Assembly: GCA_946406315.1 (NCBI GenBank)
Contig: CAMJKD010000007.1
Location: forward strand, 1 to 63,903
From: an uncultured Candidatus Saccharibacteria bacterium
Lineage (GTDB): Bacteria; Patescibacteriota; Saccharimonadia; Saccharimonadales; Saccharimonadaceae
Direction of reading: 5' to 3'
DNA length: 63,903 nucleotides
Shown: positions 30,360 to 39,350 of the stretch, in pieces
Layout: each line of letters opens with the position of its first letter
Numbering within the stretch: the stretch's first letter is position 1
Position numbers and translations under genes: made by a program
The notes under the pieces: generated by a model
What the model was told of the DNA's origin: nothing
Databases searched by the model: none
Seen by the model: the letters and a program-made list of their open reading frames with translations, nothing else

Positions 30360-32546
30360 ATGGATATTATTAATCCCAGCGGGAAGAAGACTTTCAAGGT
30401 GGAGGCGGATTTTTGCGGTCGTCCTCTTACGCTCGAAGTAAACCGTGTTGGTTTTCGCACTACTTCGTCTGTCCTTGTTAGCTATGGCGATACCGTCGTG
30501 CTTGGCTCTGTTGTAGTTGGCACCAAGCCAGTCGTACAAGATTTCTTTCCACTGTCTATTGATTACGAAGAGAAATATTATGCTTCTGGTAAAATCAGTA
30601 GCAGCAAATTTATCAAACGCGAAGGTAAACCGTCTGACAATGCCGTTTTAATCGGTCGTCTTATCGATCGTCCAATCCGCCCACTGTTTCCAAAGGGGTA
30701 TCGCCAAGAAGTTCAGGTCGTAGCTACGGTTCTTTCGATGGATCCAAACTTCCGCCCAGATGTAATCGCCATGATTGCGGCGTCCAGCGCCTTAATGCTC
30801 GCTGGTATTCCGTTTGATGGTCCAATTGCCGGTCTCCGCATTGGTCGCGTCGATGGCGAATATAAAGCTTTCCTCACCCCTGAGGAACGCGAAGCGTCTG
30901 ATCTCGACCTCGTTGTGGCTGGCAAAGATACTGGCATCACTATGGTCGAGGCGGGTGCTAATGAGGTTTCGGAAGAGGTTATCATTGGCGGTCTCGAATG
31001 GGGTCTCAAGATGATTCAGCCAGCTATTAAGCTTCAAAACGAATTACGCGAAAAAGTCGGTGTCGAAGAAAAAGAATATACTCTCGCACTGCCAAGCGAA
31101 GAGGTTCAAGCTAAAGTCGACAAGTGGATGATTGGTAAACTCGGCGACGAACTTCGTACTCAAAATACCGTCGAGCGCAATCAATTAATCGATGAAATTA
31201 AGTGGCAAATGCATGATGAATTTGCGCAGGAAATTACCGACGAAGAAGCTGGCGTCACCGATAGGATGTCCGATGAAGAGAAGATGACTACTAAGACCGA
31301 ATATTATGATGAGCACTTCCGCGCCGATTACTCTGAAGCTTTCGAACTAGCTGTTAAGAAAGATGTTCGCAAACATATTATCGAAGACGGCGTACGTCCA
31401 GACGGTCGCAAGCTTGACGAAGTACGTCCACTCAGTTCGCAAGTTGGTATTTTACCACGCACGCACGGTTCCAGCCTCTTTACGCGCGGCGTAACTCAGG
31501 CTATGAATATTGTCACTTTGGCTCCTCTTAGCTACGCTCAGCTTGTTGATACAATGGAAGTTACTGATGGCACCCGTCGTTATATGCACCATTACAATGC
31601 GCCAAGTTATACGGTTGGCGAAGTCGGTCGCATGGGCAGCCCAGGTCGCCGCGAAATTGGTCACGGCTACCTCGCTGAGCGTGCGCTTATGCCAGTTCTT
31701 CCGAGCGAAGAAGATTTTCCATATGCAATTCGCAGTGTCACGGAAATCATGTCTCAGAACGGCTCAACCTCTATGGCTGCCACCTGTAGTTCCTGTCTTG
31801 CTTTGATGGACGCAGGCGTCCCACTTAAGCGTCCAGTTGCTGGCGTTGCTATGGGTCTTATGATGGATGGCGATAAACCATATGTTTTAACTGACTTAAT
31901 GGATGCAGAGGACTTTGCTGGCGATATGGACTTCAAGGTTACTGGCACCACTGAAGGTATCACGGCTCTTCAGATGGATATGAAAGTCCATGGTCTTCCG
32001 ATAAGTGTTCTTTCTGAGGCGATCAAGAAGGCACACGATGGCCGAATGTTTATCATGAAGCATATGCTTTCAGTGCTTGATGGTCCACGCAATCATCTCA
32101 GTCCGTATGCCCCGCGCATCGAAAAGCTTATGATTAATCCAGATAAAATCGGTACAATCATCGGTAAAGGTGGCGAAACTATCAATAAGATTACGACCGA
32201 AACTGGCGCAGAAATCAACATTGAAGAGAATGGCCTCGTCACCGTTGCTGCAGCCGATAATGAAAAAATCGAAAAAGCCCTCAACTGGATTAAGTCACTC
32301 GTGGAAGAGCCAGAACCGGGTAAGATTTATAACGGCAAAGTCGTCTCAATTAAGGAATTTGGCGCATTCGTTAATATCTTACCGGGTATTGACGGTATGC
32401 TTCATATTTCGCAAATTAGCGAAAAGCGCCTCGCCAAAGTTACCGATGCGCTCCAGGTTGGTGACGAAATTAAGGTGCGTCTTGATGCTATTGATGATAA
32501 GGGACGTCTTAGCTTATCTATGAGAGGCGTCGATCAGAAAGCCTGA
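30360..32546 (+). CDS. pnp: Polyribonucleotide nucleotidyltransferase (PNPase)
   Basis: Phosphorolytic 3'-5' exoribonuclease of 728 residues acting in mRNA decay. Two RNase PH-like domains (about residues 10-215 and 320-545, with RPIRPLFPKGY and the second-core VTDGTRR...GRREIGHG region), a KH domain with IGTIIGKGGETI (about 600-612) and a C-terminal S1 domain (about 655-722, GAFVNILPGIDGMLHISQI). Length is normal. The ATG at 30360 follows AAAGGA. The stop is TGA, showing TGA is a normal stop codon here. Leader structure suggests autoregulation; rnc, the possible processing enzyme, is also in the window. Confidence 0.97.
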   Translation: MDIINPSGKKTFKVEADFCGRPLTLEVNRVGFRTTSSVLVSYGDTVVLGSVVVGTKPVVQDFFPLSIDYEEKYYASGKISSSKFIKREGKPSDNAVLIGRLIDRPIRPLFPKGYRQEVQVVATVLSMDPNFRPDVIAMIAASSALMLAGIPFDGPIAGLRIGRVDGEYKAFLTPEEREASDLDLVVAGKDTGITMVEAGANEVSEEVIIGGLEWGLKMIQPAIKLQNELREKVGVEEKEYTLALPSEEVQAKVDKWMIGKLGDELRTQNTVERNQLIDEIKWQMHDEFAQEITDEEAGVTDRMSDEEKMTTKTEYYDEHFRADYSEAFELAVKKDVRKHIIEDGVRPDGRKLDEVRPLSSQVGILPRTHGSSLFTRGVTQAMNIVTLAPLSYAQLVDTMEVTDGTRRYMHHYNAPSYTVGEVGRMGSPGRREIGHGYLAERALMPVLPSEEDFPYAIRSVTEIMSQNGSTSMAATCSSCLALMDAGVPLKRPVAGVAMGLMMDGDKPYVLTDLMDAEDFAGDMDFKVTGTTEGITALQMDMKVHGLPISVLSEAIKKAHDGRMFIMKHMLSVLDGPRNHLSPYAPRIEKLMINPDKIGTIIGKGGETINKITTETGAEINIEENGLVTVAAADNEKIEKALNWIKSLVEEPEPGKIYNGKVVSIKEFGAFVNILPGIDGMLHISQISEKRLAKVTDALQVGDEIKVRLDAIDDKGRLSLSMRGVDQKA

Positions 32547-32565
32547 TGTGAAAAAATCAAAAATA

Positions 32566-32590
32566 TCCAGTTTCGGCTGGATTTTTTGGT
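32566..32590 (+). terminator. Terminator of pnp
   Basis: ATCCAG-TTTCGG-CTGGAT followed by TTTTTT. Confidence 0.85.
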
Positions 32591-32632
32591 ATATAATTAA
32601 AGCATAGGTATAATCTAAATGGAGTAGAGAAA

Positions 32633-33331
32633 ATGGCGGAATTGAATCAAAAACCGGTTGTGGAGCCAGTTAAAATGCCAAAAATAAAAATTGAACACAA
32701 AAAACTAGCAACCATCAACGCGTTTGCAATTGCATTAGCAATGTTCCTTGGCTATTGTGCTATCTTTGCTGCGATATCTGGCTTTACTAAAAAATGGAAC
32801 TTCGCAATTCCGTTCTTCGGTCGTTTTATGGGTACGAACGCTGGCGTTCCGATATCGCTTTTGACGGCGCTGTTTGCGGTAATATTTGCAATATTCGGCT
32901 TTGTTAGTCTTGGCAAAGTTACGGACGCTGAAGCGACCAAGAAATCTTGGAGTCTCGTTTCAAAGGTGTTCTTCGGTTTCGTGATCGTCTACGTTGTAGA
33001 TATGGTTGCGATTGTTATCTATTCGCTATTATCAATCGGTCGTGGCAAATCCTTCGATCAGGGCGATTTCTGGCTCGATAGTTTCCTTTCTACTGTTATT
33101 TGCTGCGCTGGCGCTGGCGTCATGGCTTATATGGGCAAGCAAATTGCGGCCGGCAAGACGTCATTATTGCGCATCGCTAGCCTTATAGCTACTGCACTTG
33201 CGATTATTGGCTTCATTATTGTATTCATTCAGATCTTAGTAGATTTCTATGGCGACAAGGGTAAAGGTAGCTACGATTCGTACCGTGAAGCAACGGATAG
33301 TCTTTACGATATTTTTAATCCCGGGCGATAG
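32633..33331 (+). CDS. Integral membrane protein of unknown function
   Basis: 232 residues with five likely membrane helices (about 28-52, 78-100, 112-140, 150-170, 180-205) after a short hydrophilic N-terminus, and a charged C-terminal tail of about 25 residues. No catalytic motif recognised. A TATAAT at about 32592 and GGAGTAGAGAAA before the ATG provide normal expression signals. Monocistronic between terminators of pnp and its own. Confidence 0.7.
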   Translation: MAELNQKPVVEPVKMPKIKIEHKKLATINAFAIALAMFLGYCAIFAAISGFTKKWNFAIPFFGRFMGTNAGVPISLLTALFAVIFAIFGFVSLGKVTDAEATKKSWSLVSKVFFGFVIVYVVDMVAIVIYSLLSIGRGKSFDQGDFWLDSFLSTVICCAGAGVMAYMGKQIAAGKTSLLRIASLIATALAIIGFIIVFIQILVDFYGDKGKGSYDSYREATDSLYDIFNPGR

Positions 33332-33341
33332 TTGAAATGTA

Positions 33342-33376
33342 ACGGGGAGAAGGCTTATGCTTTCTCCCTATTTTTT
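33342..33376 (+). terminator. Terminator before ftsK
   Basis: GGGAGAA-AGGCTTATGC-TTTCTCCC followed by TATTTTTT. Confidence 0.85.
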
Positions 33377-33380
33377 ATGC

Positions 33381-33386
33381 TATAAT
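33381..33386 (+). promoter_or_regulatory. -10 box of ftsK (leaderless)
   Basis: TGCTATAAT, an extended -10 box, ends 7 nt before the ftsK ATG; it follows the T run of the upstream terminator. No ribosome-binding site. Confidence 0.65.
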
Positions 33387-33393
33387 ATTTCAT

Positions 33394-35637
33394 ATGGCAA
33401 CAAGAAAACGTGGAAGAAGAAAAAAGACCGAAGAAGTAACAAACTCGCATGAGTTGCCTGGAGGTTTTTGGCGCCAAATCATGGCTCTTTTGATGATTTG
33501 TATAGCAATTGTTTTTGTCGTGACATGGATGGGGAGGGGTGGTGTTGCATTGCAGAATGTTAATGATGCGTCTTTGCGCGTCTTTGGCTACACGACTTAT
33601 TTATTTCCAGTTCTTCTGACATACTTGGCTGTAATGATTTTTCGCGCACAAAATAACCGTCTTGACGCAAGCGTATGGATTGCTTCTGCGTTAATGATTT
33701 TTTGGTTCTCTGGTATATTCGGCGTTCCGACTTATGGTCAAGAAAACCCGACCGGTGGCGTCGTTGGGGAGGGGTTAAATAGTGTTGCCGTAAAGACTCT
33801 TGGTAGCGGCGTTGCTATCTTTGCGTATATTATCTTAATTTTAATTACGGCCTTATTTATGTATGCTGAAACCCCAGCAGCTCTGTTTCGCAAGATTGGT
33901 GCTATTTTTAAAACCAGCAAAAATGAAGAAGATGTTAAGAACGCTAAGGTTATGCGTCGTGCTGGCGCTGGTCGCGGTATAGATTCAGGTAATGAAGATG
34001 ATGGTTTGAAGAATTTTAAAGTTAATTCTAATGTCGAGATTGCAGATAGCAAGAAAAAACGTGGCCTGCTTATTAAGAAGCCTGATAATACCGAAAAAGC
34101 CGTCGCAGAAGAGTCTACTGCCTTGATGTCGGTTAGTGATCCGAACTGGGAAATGCCATCGATGGACTTGCTAAACAAGAAACGCTCTCCAGCCGATCCT
34201 GGCGATACGCATAATAACGCCGCGATTATTAAAGATACGCTTGAGCAGTTTGGTATTAATGTCGAAGTAGAAGGCGCTAATGTTGGTCCACGCATTACCC
34301 AATATACGTTGCGTCCGCCCGCAGGGGTGAAGGTTAGTAAAATTGCTACCCTCGACCGAGATTTAGCTTTGAATCTTGCAAAAGATAAAATCCGTATCGA
34401 AGCACCAATTCCAGGCACGCGCACGGTAGGTATTGAAATTCCGAATAATAAAGCCGCTAGTGTTGGCTTGCATGAACTTTTAAAATCGAACGAATGGCAT
34501 AAGATGATAGCTGATAAACCACTCACTTTTGCAGTAGGCAAGGATATTTCCGGTAAGCCAATTATGGGTAATCTTGCTAAGATGCCACACTTACTTATTG
34601 CGGGTACTACGGGTTCTGGTAAGTCTGTTATGACAAATACGCTTATTACGTCTATGCTCTACCATAATTCGCCAGCCGATTTGCGCCTCATCATTATTGA
34701 CCCGAAGCAAGTGGAAATGGCAGCCTATGATGCAATTCCGCATCTTCTCGCTCCAGTTATCACGAGTGTTTCCGAAGCGCTTAGTGCGATGCAGTGGGCT
34801 GTAAAAGAAATGGAACAACGCTATACTGTCATGAAAGATGCGCGCGTTAAAAATATTGTCGACTATAACGAGAAGATGGCAAAAGAAGGTGTGCCAGCTA
34901 TAATTGCCGACGAAGATGGCAATCAGCAGAAACACGATAATGGTAAAATGCCCTATATTGTCGTAATTGTCGACGAGATGGCTGACCTTATGATGATGGC
35001 CGGCAAAGAGCTTGAAACACTGATTGTGCGCATCGCACAGAAAGGCCGTGCTGCTGGTATTCATCTCGTACTTGCTACGCAGCGTCCAGAGGTTAAGGTT
35101 GTTACTGGCCTTATTAAAGCGAATATTCCAGGACGCATCGCATTTGCGGTTAATAATAATACTGACTCACGCGTTATGCTCGATATGGGAGGCGCCGAAA
35201 AACTCCTCGGTTCTGGTGATATGTTGTTTCTAACTACCGAAATGATGGGTAAGCCATTGCGAGTTCAGGGCGCTTTCGTGAGTGATCCGGAAATTAGTAA
35301 GGTTACCGATTTCTTACGTCAGCAAGCTCCAGCCGACTACAATAGCGAAGTCACTTCGCAGCAAGTCGTACTTGGCGGTAAGGGCTCCGCTGGAGTTGGT
35401 GTCGATATGGGCGGTAGCGCCGGTGGTGATATTAAACGTCAGGCCGTAGAAGTGGCTATTCGTGAAGGCAAGATTTCAACCTCTCTCTTACAGCGCCGTT
35501 TACGTATTGGCTATGGCCGCGCCGCATCTATCATTGATGAGCTGGCCGATATGGGTATCGTGGGAGATTCGTCTGGTGGCAATAAGGGGCGCGAACTTCT
35601 CATTACTTCCATGGACGAATACGATAATCTCGCCTAG
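33394..35637 (+). CDS. ftsK: DNA translocase FtsK/SpoIIIE
   Basis: DNA-pumping ATPase of 747 residues that clears chromosome ends through the closing septum. N-terminal membrane domain with about four helices (residues 25-160), a short linker, the alpha/beta motor with Walker A GTTGSGKS (about 405), IIIDPKQVEM and Walker B VIVDEMADLMM (about 525-535), ATQRPEVKVVTG, and a C-terminal winged-helix gamma domain (about 680-745) that reads DNA polarity sequences. Short linker compared with E. coli, as usual in small genomes. Starts at an ATG 7 nt after an extended -10 box. Confidence 0.96.
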   Translation: MATRKRGRRKKTEEVTNSHELPGGFWRQIMALLMICIAIVFVVTWMGRGGVALQNVNDASLRVFGYTTYLFPVLLTYLAVMIFRAQNNRLDASVWIASALMIFWFSGIFGVPTYGQENPTGGVVGEGLNSVAVKTLGSGVAIFAYIILILITALFMYAETPAALFRKIGAIFKTSKNEEDVKNAKVMRRAGAGRGIDSGNEDDGLKNFKVNSNVEIADSKKKRGLLIKKPDNTEKAVAEESTALMSVSDPNWEMPSMDLLNKKRSPADPGDTHNNAAIIKDTLEQFGINVEVEGANVGPRITQYTLRPPAGVKVSKIATLDRDLALNLAKDKIRIEAPIPGTRTVGIEIPNNKAASVGLHELLKSNEWHKMIADKPLTFAVGKDISGKPIMGNLAKMPHLLIAGTTGSGKSVMTNTLITSMLYHNSPADLRLIIIDPKQVEMAAYDAIPHLLAPVITSVSEALSAMQWAVKEMEQRYTVMKDARVKNIVDYNEKMAKEGVPAIIADEDGNQQKHDNGKMPYIVVIVDEMADLMMMAGKELETLIVRIAQKGRAAGIHLVLATQRPEVKVVTGLIKANIPGRIAFAVNNNTDSRVMLDMGGAEKLLGSGDMLFLTTEMMGKPLRVQGAFVSDPEISKVTDFLRQQAPADYNSEVTSQQVVLGGKGSAGVGVDMGGSAGGDIKRQAVEVAIREGKISTSLLQRRLRIGYGRAASIIDELADMGIVGDSSGGNKGRELLITSMDEYDNLA

Positions 35638-35670
35638 AACGAAAATATAGTAGATAATAATCAAAATTTT

Positions 35671-35698
35671 TTGTAAAGTTTACAATTTGTGATAGGAT
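35671..35698 (+). promoter_or_regulatory. proS promoter with a palindromic operator candidate
   Basis: TTGTAAA-G-TTTACAA (35671-35685) is a perfect palindrome whose left arm TTGTAA also serves as -35 box, with TAGGAT (35693-35698) as -10 box 16 nt downstream. The -10 box ends 7 nt before the proS ATG. A protein bound to the palindrome would block the promoter. Confidence 0.45.
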
Positions 35699-35705
35699 AA
35701 TAATT

Positions 35706-36941
35706 ATGAAGTTAAGTCAATCATTTACTAAAACCATGAAAACTACGCCAGCTGACGAAGTCAGTCGAAGTGCAAAATACCTTTTGCGTGCTGGCTATAT
35801 TTATAAAGAAATGGCCGGAGTTTATGATTACTTACCTCTAGGAATGCGCACGCTTGAGAAGATTATTCAGATTATCCGCGAGGAAATGAATGCGATTGGC
35901 GGTGAAGAGTTGCGCATGACTAGCTTGCAACCGAAAAACGTTTGGGAGGCCAGTAGCCGTTGGGACGATAAGGTTATGGACGTCTGGTTTAAAACGAAGC
36001 TTAATGCTGGTGGCGAGCTTGGTCTTGCACCAACGCACGAAGAGCCACTTACGCATGTAATGAAGTCGTACATTTCCAGCTACAAAGATCTTCCGGTTTA
36101 CGTCTATCAGTTTCAGACGAAGTTCCGCAATGAGCTACGCGCGAAGTCAGGTATCATGCGTACACGTGAGTTTATGATGAAAGATTTATATAGCTTCAGT
36201 AAGAATCGCGAAGAGCATAATGAGTTCTACGAAAAATGTGCCGAAAGCTATAAGAAAATCTTCGACCGTCTCGGTATCGGCGATTGTACTTTCCGCACCT
36301 TTGCTAGCGGCGGCTCATTTAGTAAGTTTAGCGACGAATTTCAGACTATTTGCGATGCCGGTGAGGATATTATTTATCTTGACCGCGATAGAAATATCGC
36401 AGTTAACGAAGAAGTCTATACGGATGACGTATTGAACGACCTCGGTCTCGACAAGAGCAAACTTGAAAAATGTAAAGCTGCCGAAGTTGGCAATATCTTC
36501 ACGCTTGGTTATAAGTATTCGGATGCACTTGACCTTTGCTATAACGACGAAGATGGTAAACGTCAAAAAGTCTTTATGGGTAGCTACGGTATCGGTCCAA
36601 GCCGCGTAATGGGTGTTATTGCCGAGAAACTTAGTGACGACAAAGGTTTAGTCTGGCCAGAAGAAATTGCACCATATAAGTATTACTTAGTCGGTATTGG
36701 TAAAGAAGGCGAAAAGAAAGCCGCCGAGCTGCACGGTATGGCTCCAGAAGATATTATCCTAGACGACCGCGCAAGTGCACGTACTGGTGAAAAATTCGCT
36801 GACGCAGAATTGATGGGGATTCCATATCGCGTCGTCGTAAGTGATAAAACTTTAGCTGAAAATAAAGTTGAAGTAAAAGAACGCCAAAATGGCGAAACAA
36901 AACTCTTGACCTTAGACGAGTTCGTTAGTAAACTATCTTAG
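35706..36941 (+). CDS. proS: Proline-tRNA ligase, short form without the editing insert
   Basis: Class II synthetase of 411 residues charging tRNA-Pro. Motif 1 region LPLGMRTLEKIIQIIREEMN, motif 2 with KFRNELRAKSGIMRTREFMMKD (spans about residues 138-159), motif 3 GSYGIGPSRVMG (about 297-308), and a C-terminal anticodon-binding domain (about 320-411). Bacterial ProRS is usually near 570 residues because of an INS editing domain between motifs 2 and 3; only a short loop is present here, so misacylated Ala-tRNA-Pro could not be cleared in cis. Preceded by a leaderless-type promoter with a palindrome. Confidence 0.93.
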   Translation: MKLSQSFTKTMKTTPADEVSRSAKYLLRAGYIYKEMAGVYDYLPLGMRTLEKIIQIIREEMNAIGGEELRMTSLQPKNVWEASSRWDDKVMDVWFKTKLNAGGELGLAPTHEEPLTHVMKSYISSYKDLPVYVYQFQTKFRNELRAKSGIMRTREFMMKDLYSFSKNREEHNEFYEKCAESYKKIFDRLGIGDCTFRTFASGGSFSKFSDEFQTICDAGEDIIYLDRDRNIAVNEEVYTDDVLNDLGLDKSKLEKCKAAEVGNIFTLGYKYSDALDLCYNDEDGKRQKVFMGSYGIGPSRVMGVIAEKLSDDKGLVWPEEIAPYKYYLVGIGKEGEKKAAELHGMAPEDIILDDRASARTGEKFADAELMGIPYRVVVSDKTLAENKVEVKERQNGETKLLTLDEFVSKLS

Positions 36942-36985
36942 ATACAAATACCAATTCCTGATTTTGTTAAGGGGAAGGAGGGCAT

Positions 36986-37432
36986 ATGGCTAAGACAGTT
37001 AGTATTACTGCAGAAGGCCGTAAAGATTTAGAAAAAGAATTAGAACAACTTATCGCACGTCGCCCAGAAATCGCCGAGAAAATCGCTCTCGCGCGATCCT
37101 ATGGGGATCTTAGCGAAAACGAAGACTACAGCGCTGCTCGCGGTGAGCAAAAAGTAGTCGAAGGACGCATTTTAGAAATTCAAGATATTCTGCTCCATGC
37201 CAAAATTATTAAAGGCGGCAAGAAGCAGAGAGTTGCAATGGGCAGTATAGTCTCGCTCGAGTCTGCCGGTAAAACTAGCCAATATACGCTAGTCGGCGCT
37301 GTCGAGGCGAACCCACTTGAAGGCAAAATTAGTGATGAATCGCCAATTGGTAAAGCCATTCTTGGCAAAAAAGTTGGCGAAGAAGCAGTCTTGCCAAACG
37401 GCAAAGTGTTCAAAGTTACCGCTATTGAATAA
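36986..37432 (+). CDS. greA: Transcription elongation factor GreA
   Basis: 148 residues. N-terminal coiled coil with the acidic tip GDLSENEDYSAARGEQ (about residues 37-52) that enters the polymerase secondary channel and stimulates transcript cleavage, and a C-terminal FKBP-like domain (about 75-148, ISDESPIGKAILGKKVGEE). Start at 36986 follows GGAAGGAGGG, one of the strongest ribosome-binding sites in the window. Lies 44 bp after proS and before its own terminator. Confidence 0.96.
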   Translation: MAKTVSITAEGRKDLEKELEQLIARRPEIAEKIALARSYGDLSENEDYSAARGEQKVVEGRILEIQDILLHAKIIKGGKKQRVAMGSIVSLESAGKTSQYTLVGAVEANPLEGKISDESPIGKAILGKKVGEEAVLPNGKVFKVTAIE

Positions 37433-37450
37433 TTGAACAAAGAATTTCTA

Positions 37451-37487
37451 AAAACGCGTCGCAAATTAAAAAACGGCGCGTTTTTAT
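37451..37487 (+). terminator. Terminator of greA
   Basis: AAAACGCGTCG ... CGGCGCGTTTTTA, stem with one mismatch and a T run. Confidence 0.8.
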
Positions 37488-37518
37488 GTGCGCAAATAAA
37501 CATTAATCATAAAAGGAA

Positions 37519-37524
37519 TATAAT
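37519..37524 (+). promoter_or_regulatory. -10 box of the ABC exporter gene (leaderless)
   Basis: TATAAT ends 6 nt before the ATG at 37531; AAAAGG upstream is too far away to serve as a ribosome-binding site. Confidence 0.6.
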
Positions 37525-37530
37525 CTCAAT

Positions 37531-39333
37531 ATGACAAAGCAACAAAATAGCAAGCGGCGCGCGTCGGTTGCGAAGCGCACGCTGTACTACTATTGGCATT
37601 GTTCCAAAAAGTACAAATGGTACGCTATTGGTACGATTATATCGACGCCAATCGTCGTGCTAATTCGCACAACTTTAATACCATTAATCTTTGCCAACAT
37701 GATCGACGCGATTTCAGCAGGAATCCCGAACGATCAAGTTGTGCCAACACTACTCCCGCAAGGCCTCGCCTTAATCGGTCTTTATCTAGGCGGTAGCGCC
37801 ATCTTGGGTTGGCTTCGCGTTTATTGGTGTTGGAAGTATGAGCTAAAAGTTCTATACGACCTGGCAACAGTTTGTTTTAATGCAGTCAGTTCGCAGTCGA
37901 TGCAATTTCATAGCGACCGTTTTTCTGGCTCGCTCGTTTCGCAAACAAACAAGTTTGTCGGCTCATTTGAACGCTTCTTTGACCTCATGATTTTTGACAT
38001 CATCTATCTCATATCGATGATAGCCTTCATCATGATTATTCTCGTACCGCGCGCACCGCTCTTTGCGCTCGGATTGACCATATTTATAGCGCTCTATGTG
38101 ACATGTTCAGCATTAACCTTTAAGCGTATCTCGCATCTTAGTAAGGAACGCGCTGAGGCTGAAAACAAACAGACTGGTCAGCTCGCAGACTCCGTATCGA
38201 ACATTCTATCGGTCAAATCGTATGGTCGCGAGTCCCACGAACGCCACCGTTATGCTAACTTCAACCGCGCTAGCTATAACGCCGGTTTAGCGCAAATGAA
38301 CGCTACCATGAAACGTGATCTAGCCTTTAACTTTGTTAATATCGGCATCATTGCGATCTTGGTAGTCTTCATGATGGCTGGTACGCCAATCTTTGGTCTG
38401 TCTATTTCGACTCTCATCTTGATCGTTAACTACTCGATGAGCATTATGGGAGAGTTATGGAATGTTAACAATATTTTTAAGCACATGAATCGCGTATTCG
38501 GCGACGCATACGAGATGACGCAAATTCTCGACACCGAAGATCAAGTTCAGGACCTAGAAGATGCTGAGCCGCTAATTGCACGCAAGGGCGACATTGATTT
38601 TAATAACATCACCTTCCGACATGCTGACGCTAAGAACGCTATCTTTGAAGGCTTCTCTCTTCATATCAAGCCAGGCGAGCGTGTTGGCTTAGTGGGGGTC
38701 TCGGGTTCAGGTAAAACTACTCTCACAAAACTACTGTTACGTTTCGCCGACGTTCAAGGGGGTGAAATTCTGATTGATAATCAAAACATTAGCAAGATTC
38801 AGCAAGTTAGTCTCCGTGAAGCTATCGCATATGTTCCGCAGGAAACTTCGCTTTTCCATCGCAGCATTGCGGATAACATTGCCTATGCTCGCCCAGAAGC
38901 GTCGCGTAAAGAGATTATACGCGCCGCAAAACTCGCCAATGCACACGAGTTTATTAAAGACTTACCGGATGGTTACGATACTTTAGTAGGCGAACGCGGC
39001 ATCAAACTTTCCGGTGGTCAACGCCAACGCGTCGCTATTGCACGGGCAATCTTGAAAGATGCACCAATTCTCGTTCTCGACGAGGCGACATCTGCACTCG
39101 ACTCGGAATCAGAAGCGCTCATTCAGGATGCGCTCGTTAAGCTCATGAAGGGGCGTACGAGCATCGTAGTGGCACATCGTCTCTCAACCATAGCAAGTCT
39201 TGATCGTATTATCGTGCTTGATGATGGTAAAATAAAAGAGCAAGGCACGCATCAACAATTACTAAAAAAGCATGGCGCATACTACCATTTATGGTCGCGC
39301 CAATCTGGTGCTTTCCTTGATAGCAGAGATTAA
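37531..39333 (+). CDS. ABC exporter, fused membrane and ATPase domains
   Basis: Half-transporter of 600 residues that works as a dimer. Six membrane helices (about residues 28-325) followed by a nucleotide-binding domain: Walker A GVSGSGKTT (about 388-396), Q-loop YVPQETSLF, signature LSGGQRQR (about 493-500), Walker B ILVLDEATSALD (about 511-522) and the H-loop VAHRL. Fits the MsbA/LmrA-like exporter group for lipids, peptides or drugs; the substrate cannot be told. Single gene with its own leaderless promoter, ending 17 bp before nagZ. Confidence 0.92.
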   Translation: MTKQQNSKRRASVAKRTLYYYWHCSKKYKWYAIGTIISTPIVVLIRTTLIPLIFANMIDAISAGIPNDQVVPTLLPQGLALIGLYLGGSAILGWLRVYWCWKYELKVLYDLATVCFNAVSSQSMQFHSDRFSGSLVSQTNKFVGSFERFFDLMIFDIIYLISMIAFIMIILVPRAPLFALGLTIFIALYVTCSALTFKRISHLSKERAEAENKQTGQLADSVSNILSVKSYGRESHERHRYANFNRASYNAGLAQMNATMKRDLAFNFVNIGIIAILVVFMMAGTPIFGLSISTLILIVNYSMSIMGELWNVNNIFKHMNRVFGDAYEMTQILDTEDQVQDLEDAEPLIARKGDIDFNNITFRHADAKNAIFEGFSLHIKPGERVGLVGVSGSGKTTLTKLLLRFADVQGGEILIDNQNISKIQQVSLREAIAYVPQETSLFHRSIADNIAYARPEASRKEIIRAAKLANAHEFIKDLPDGYDTLVGERGIKLSGGQRQRVAIARAILKDAPILVLDEATSALDSESEALIQDALVKLMKGRTSIVVAHRLSTIASLDRIIVLDDGKIKEQGTHQQLLKKHGAYYHLWSRQSGAFLDSRD

Positions 39334-39350
39334 TTAAGAAAGAAGGGCGT

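Noticed and set aside
32544-32546. Genome-wide reassignment of TGA to an amino acid
   Set aside because: pnp and the Nudix gene end in TGA at normal protein lengths, so TGA works as a stop here; the helicase and dprA interruptions need local explanations.
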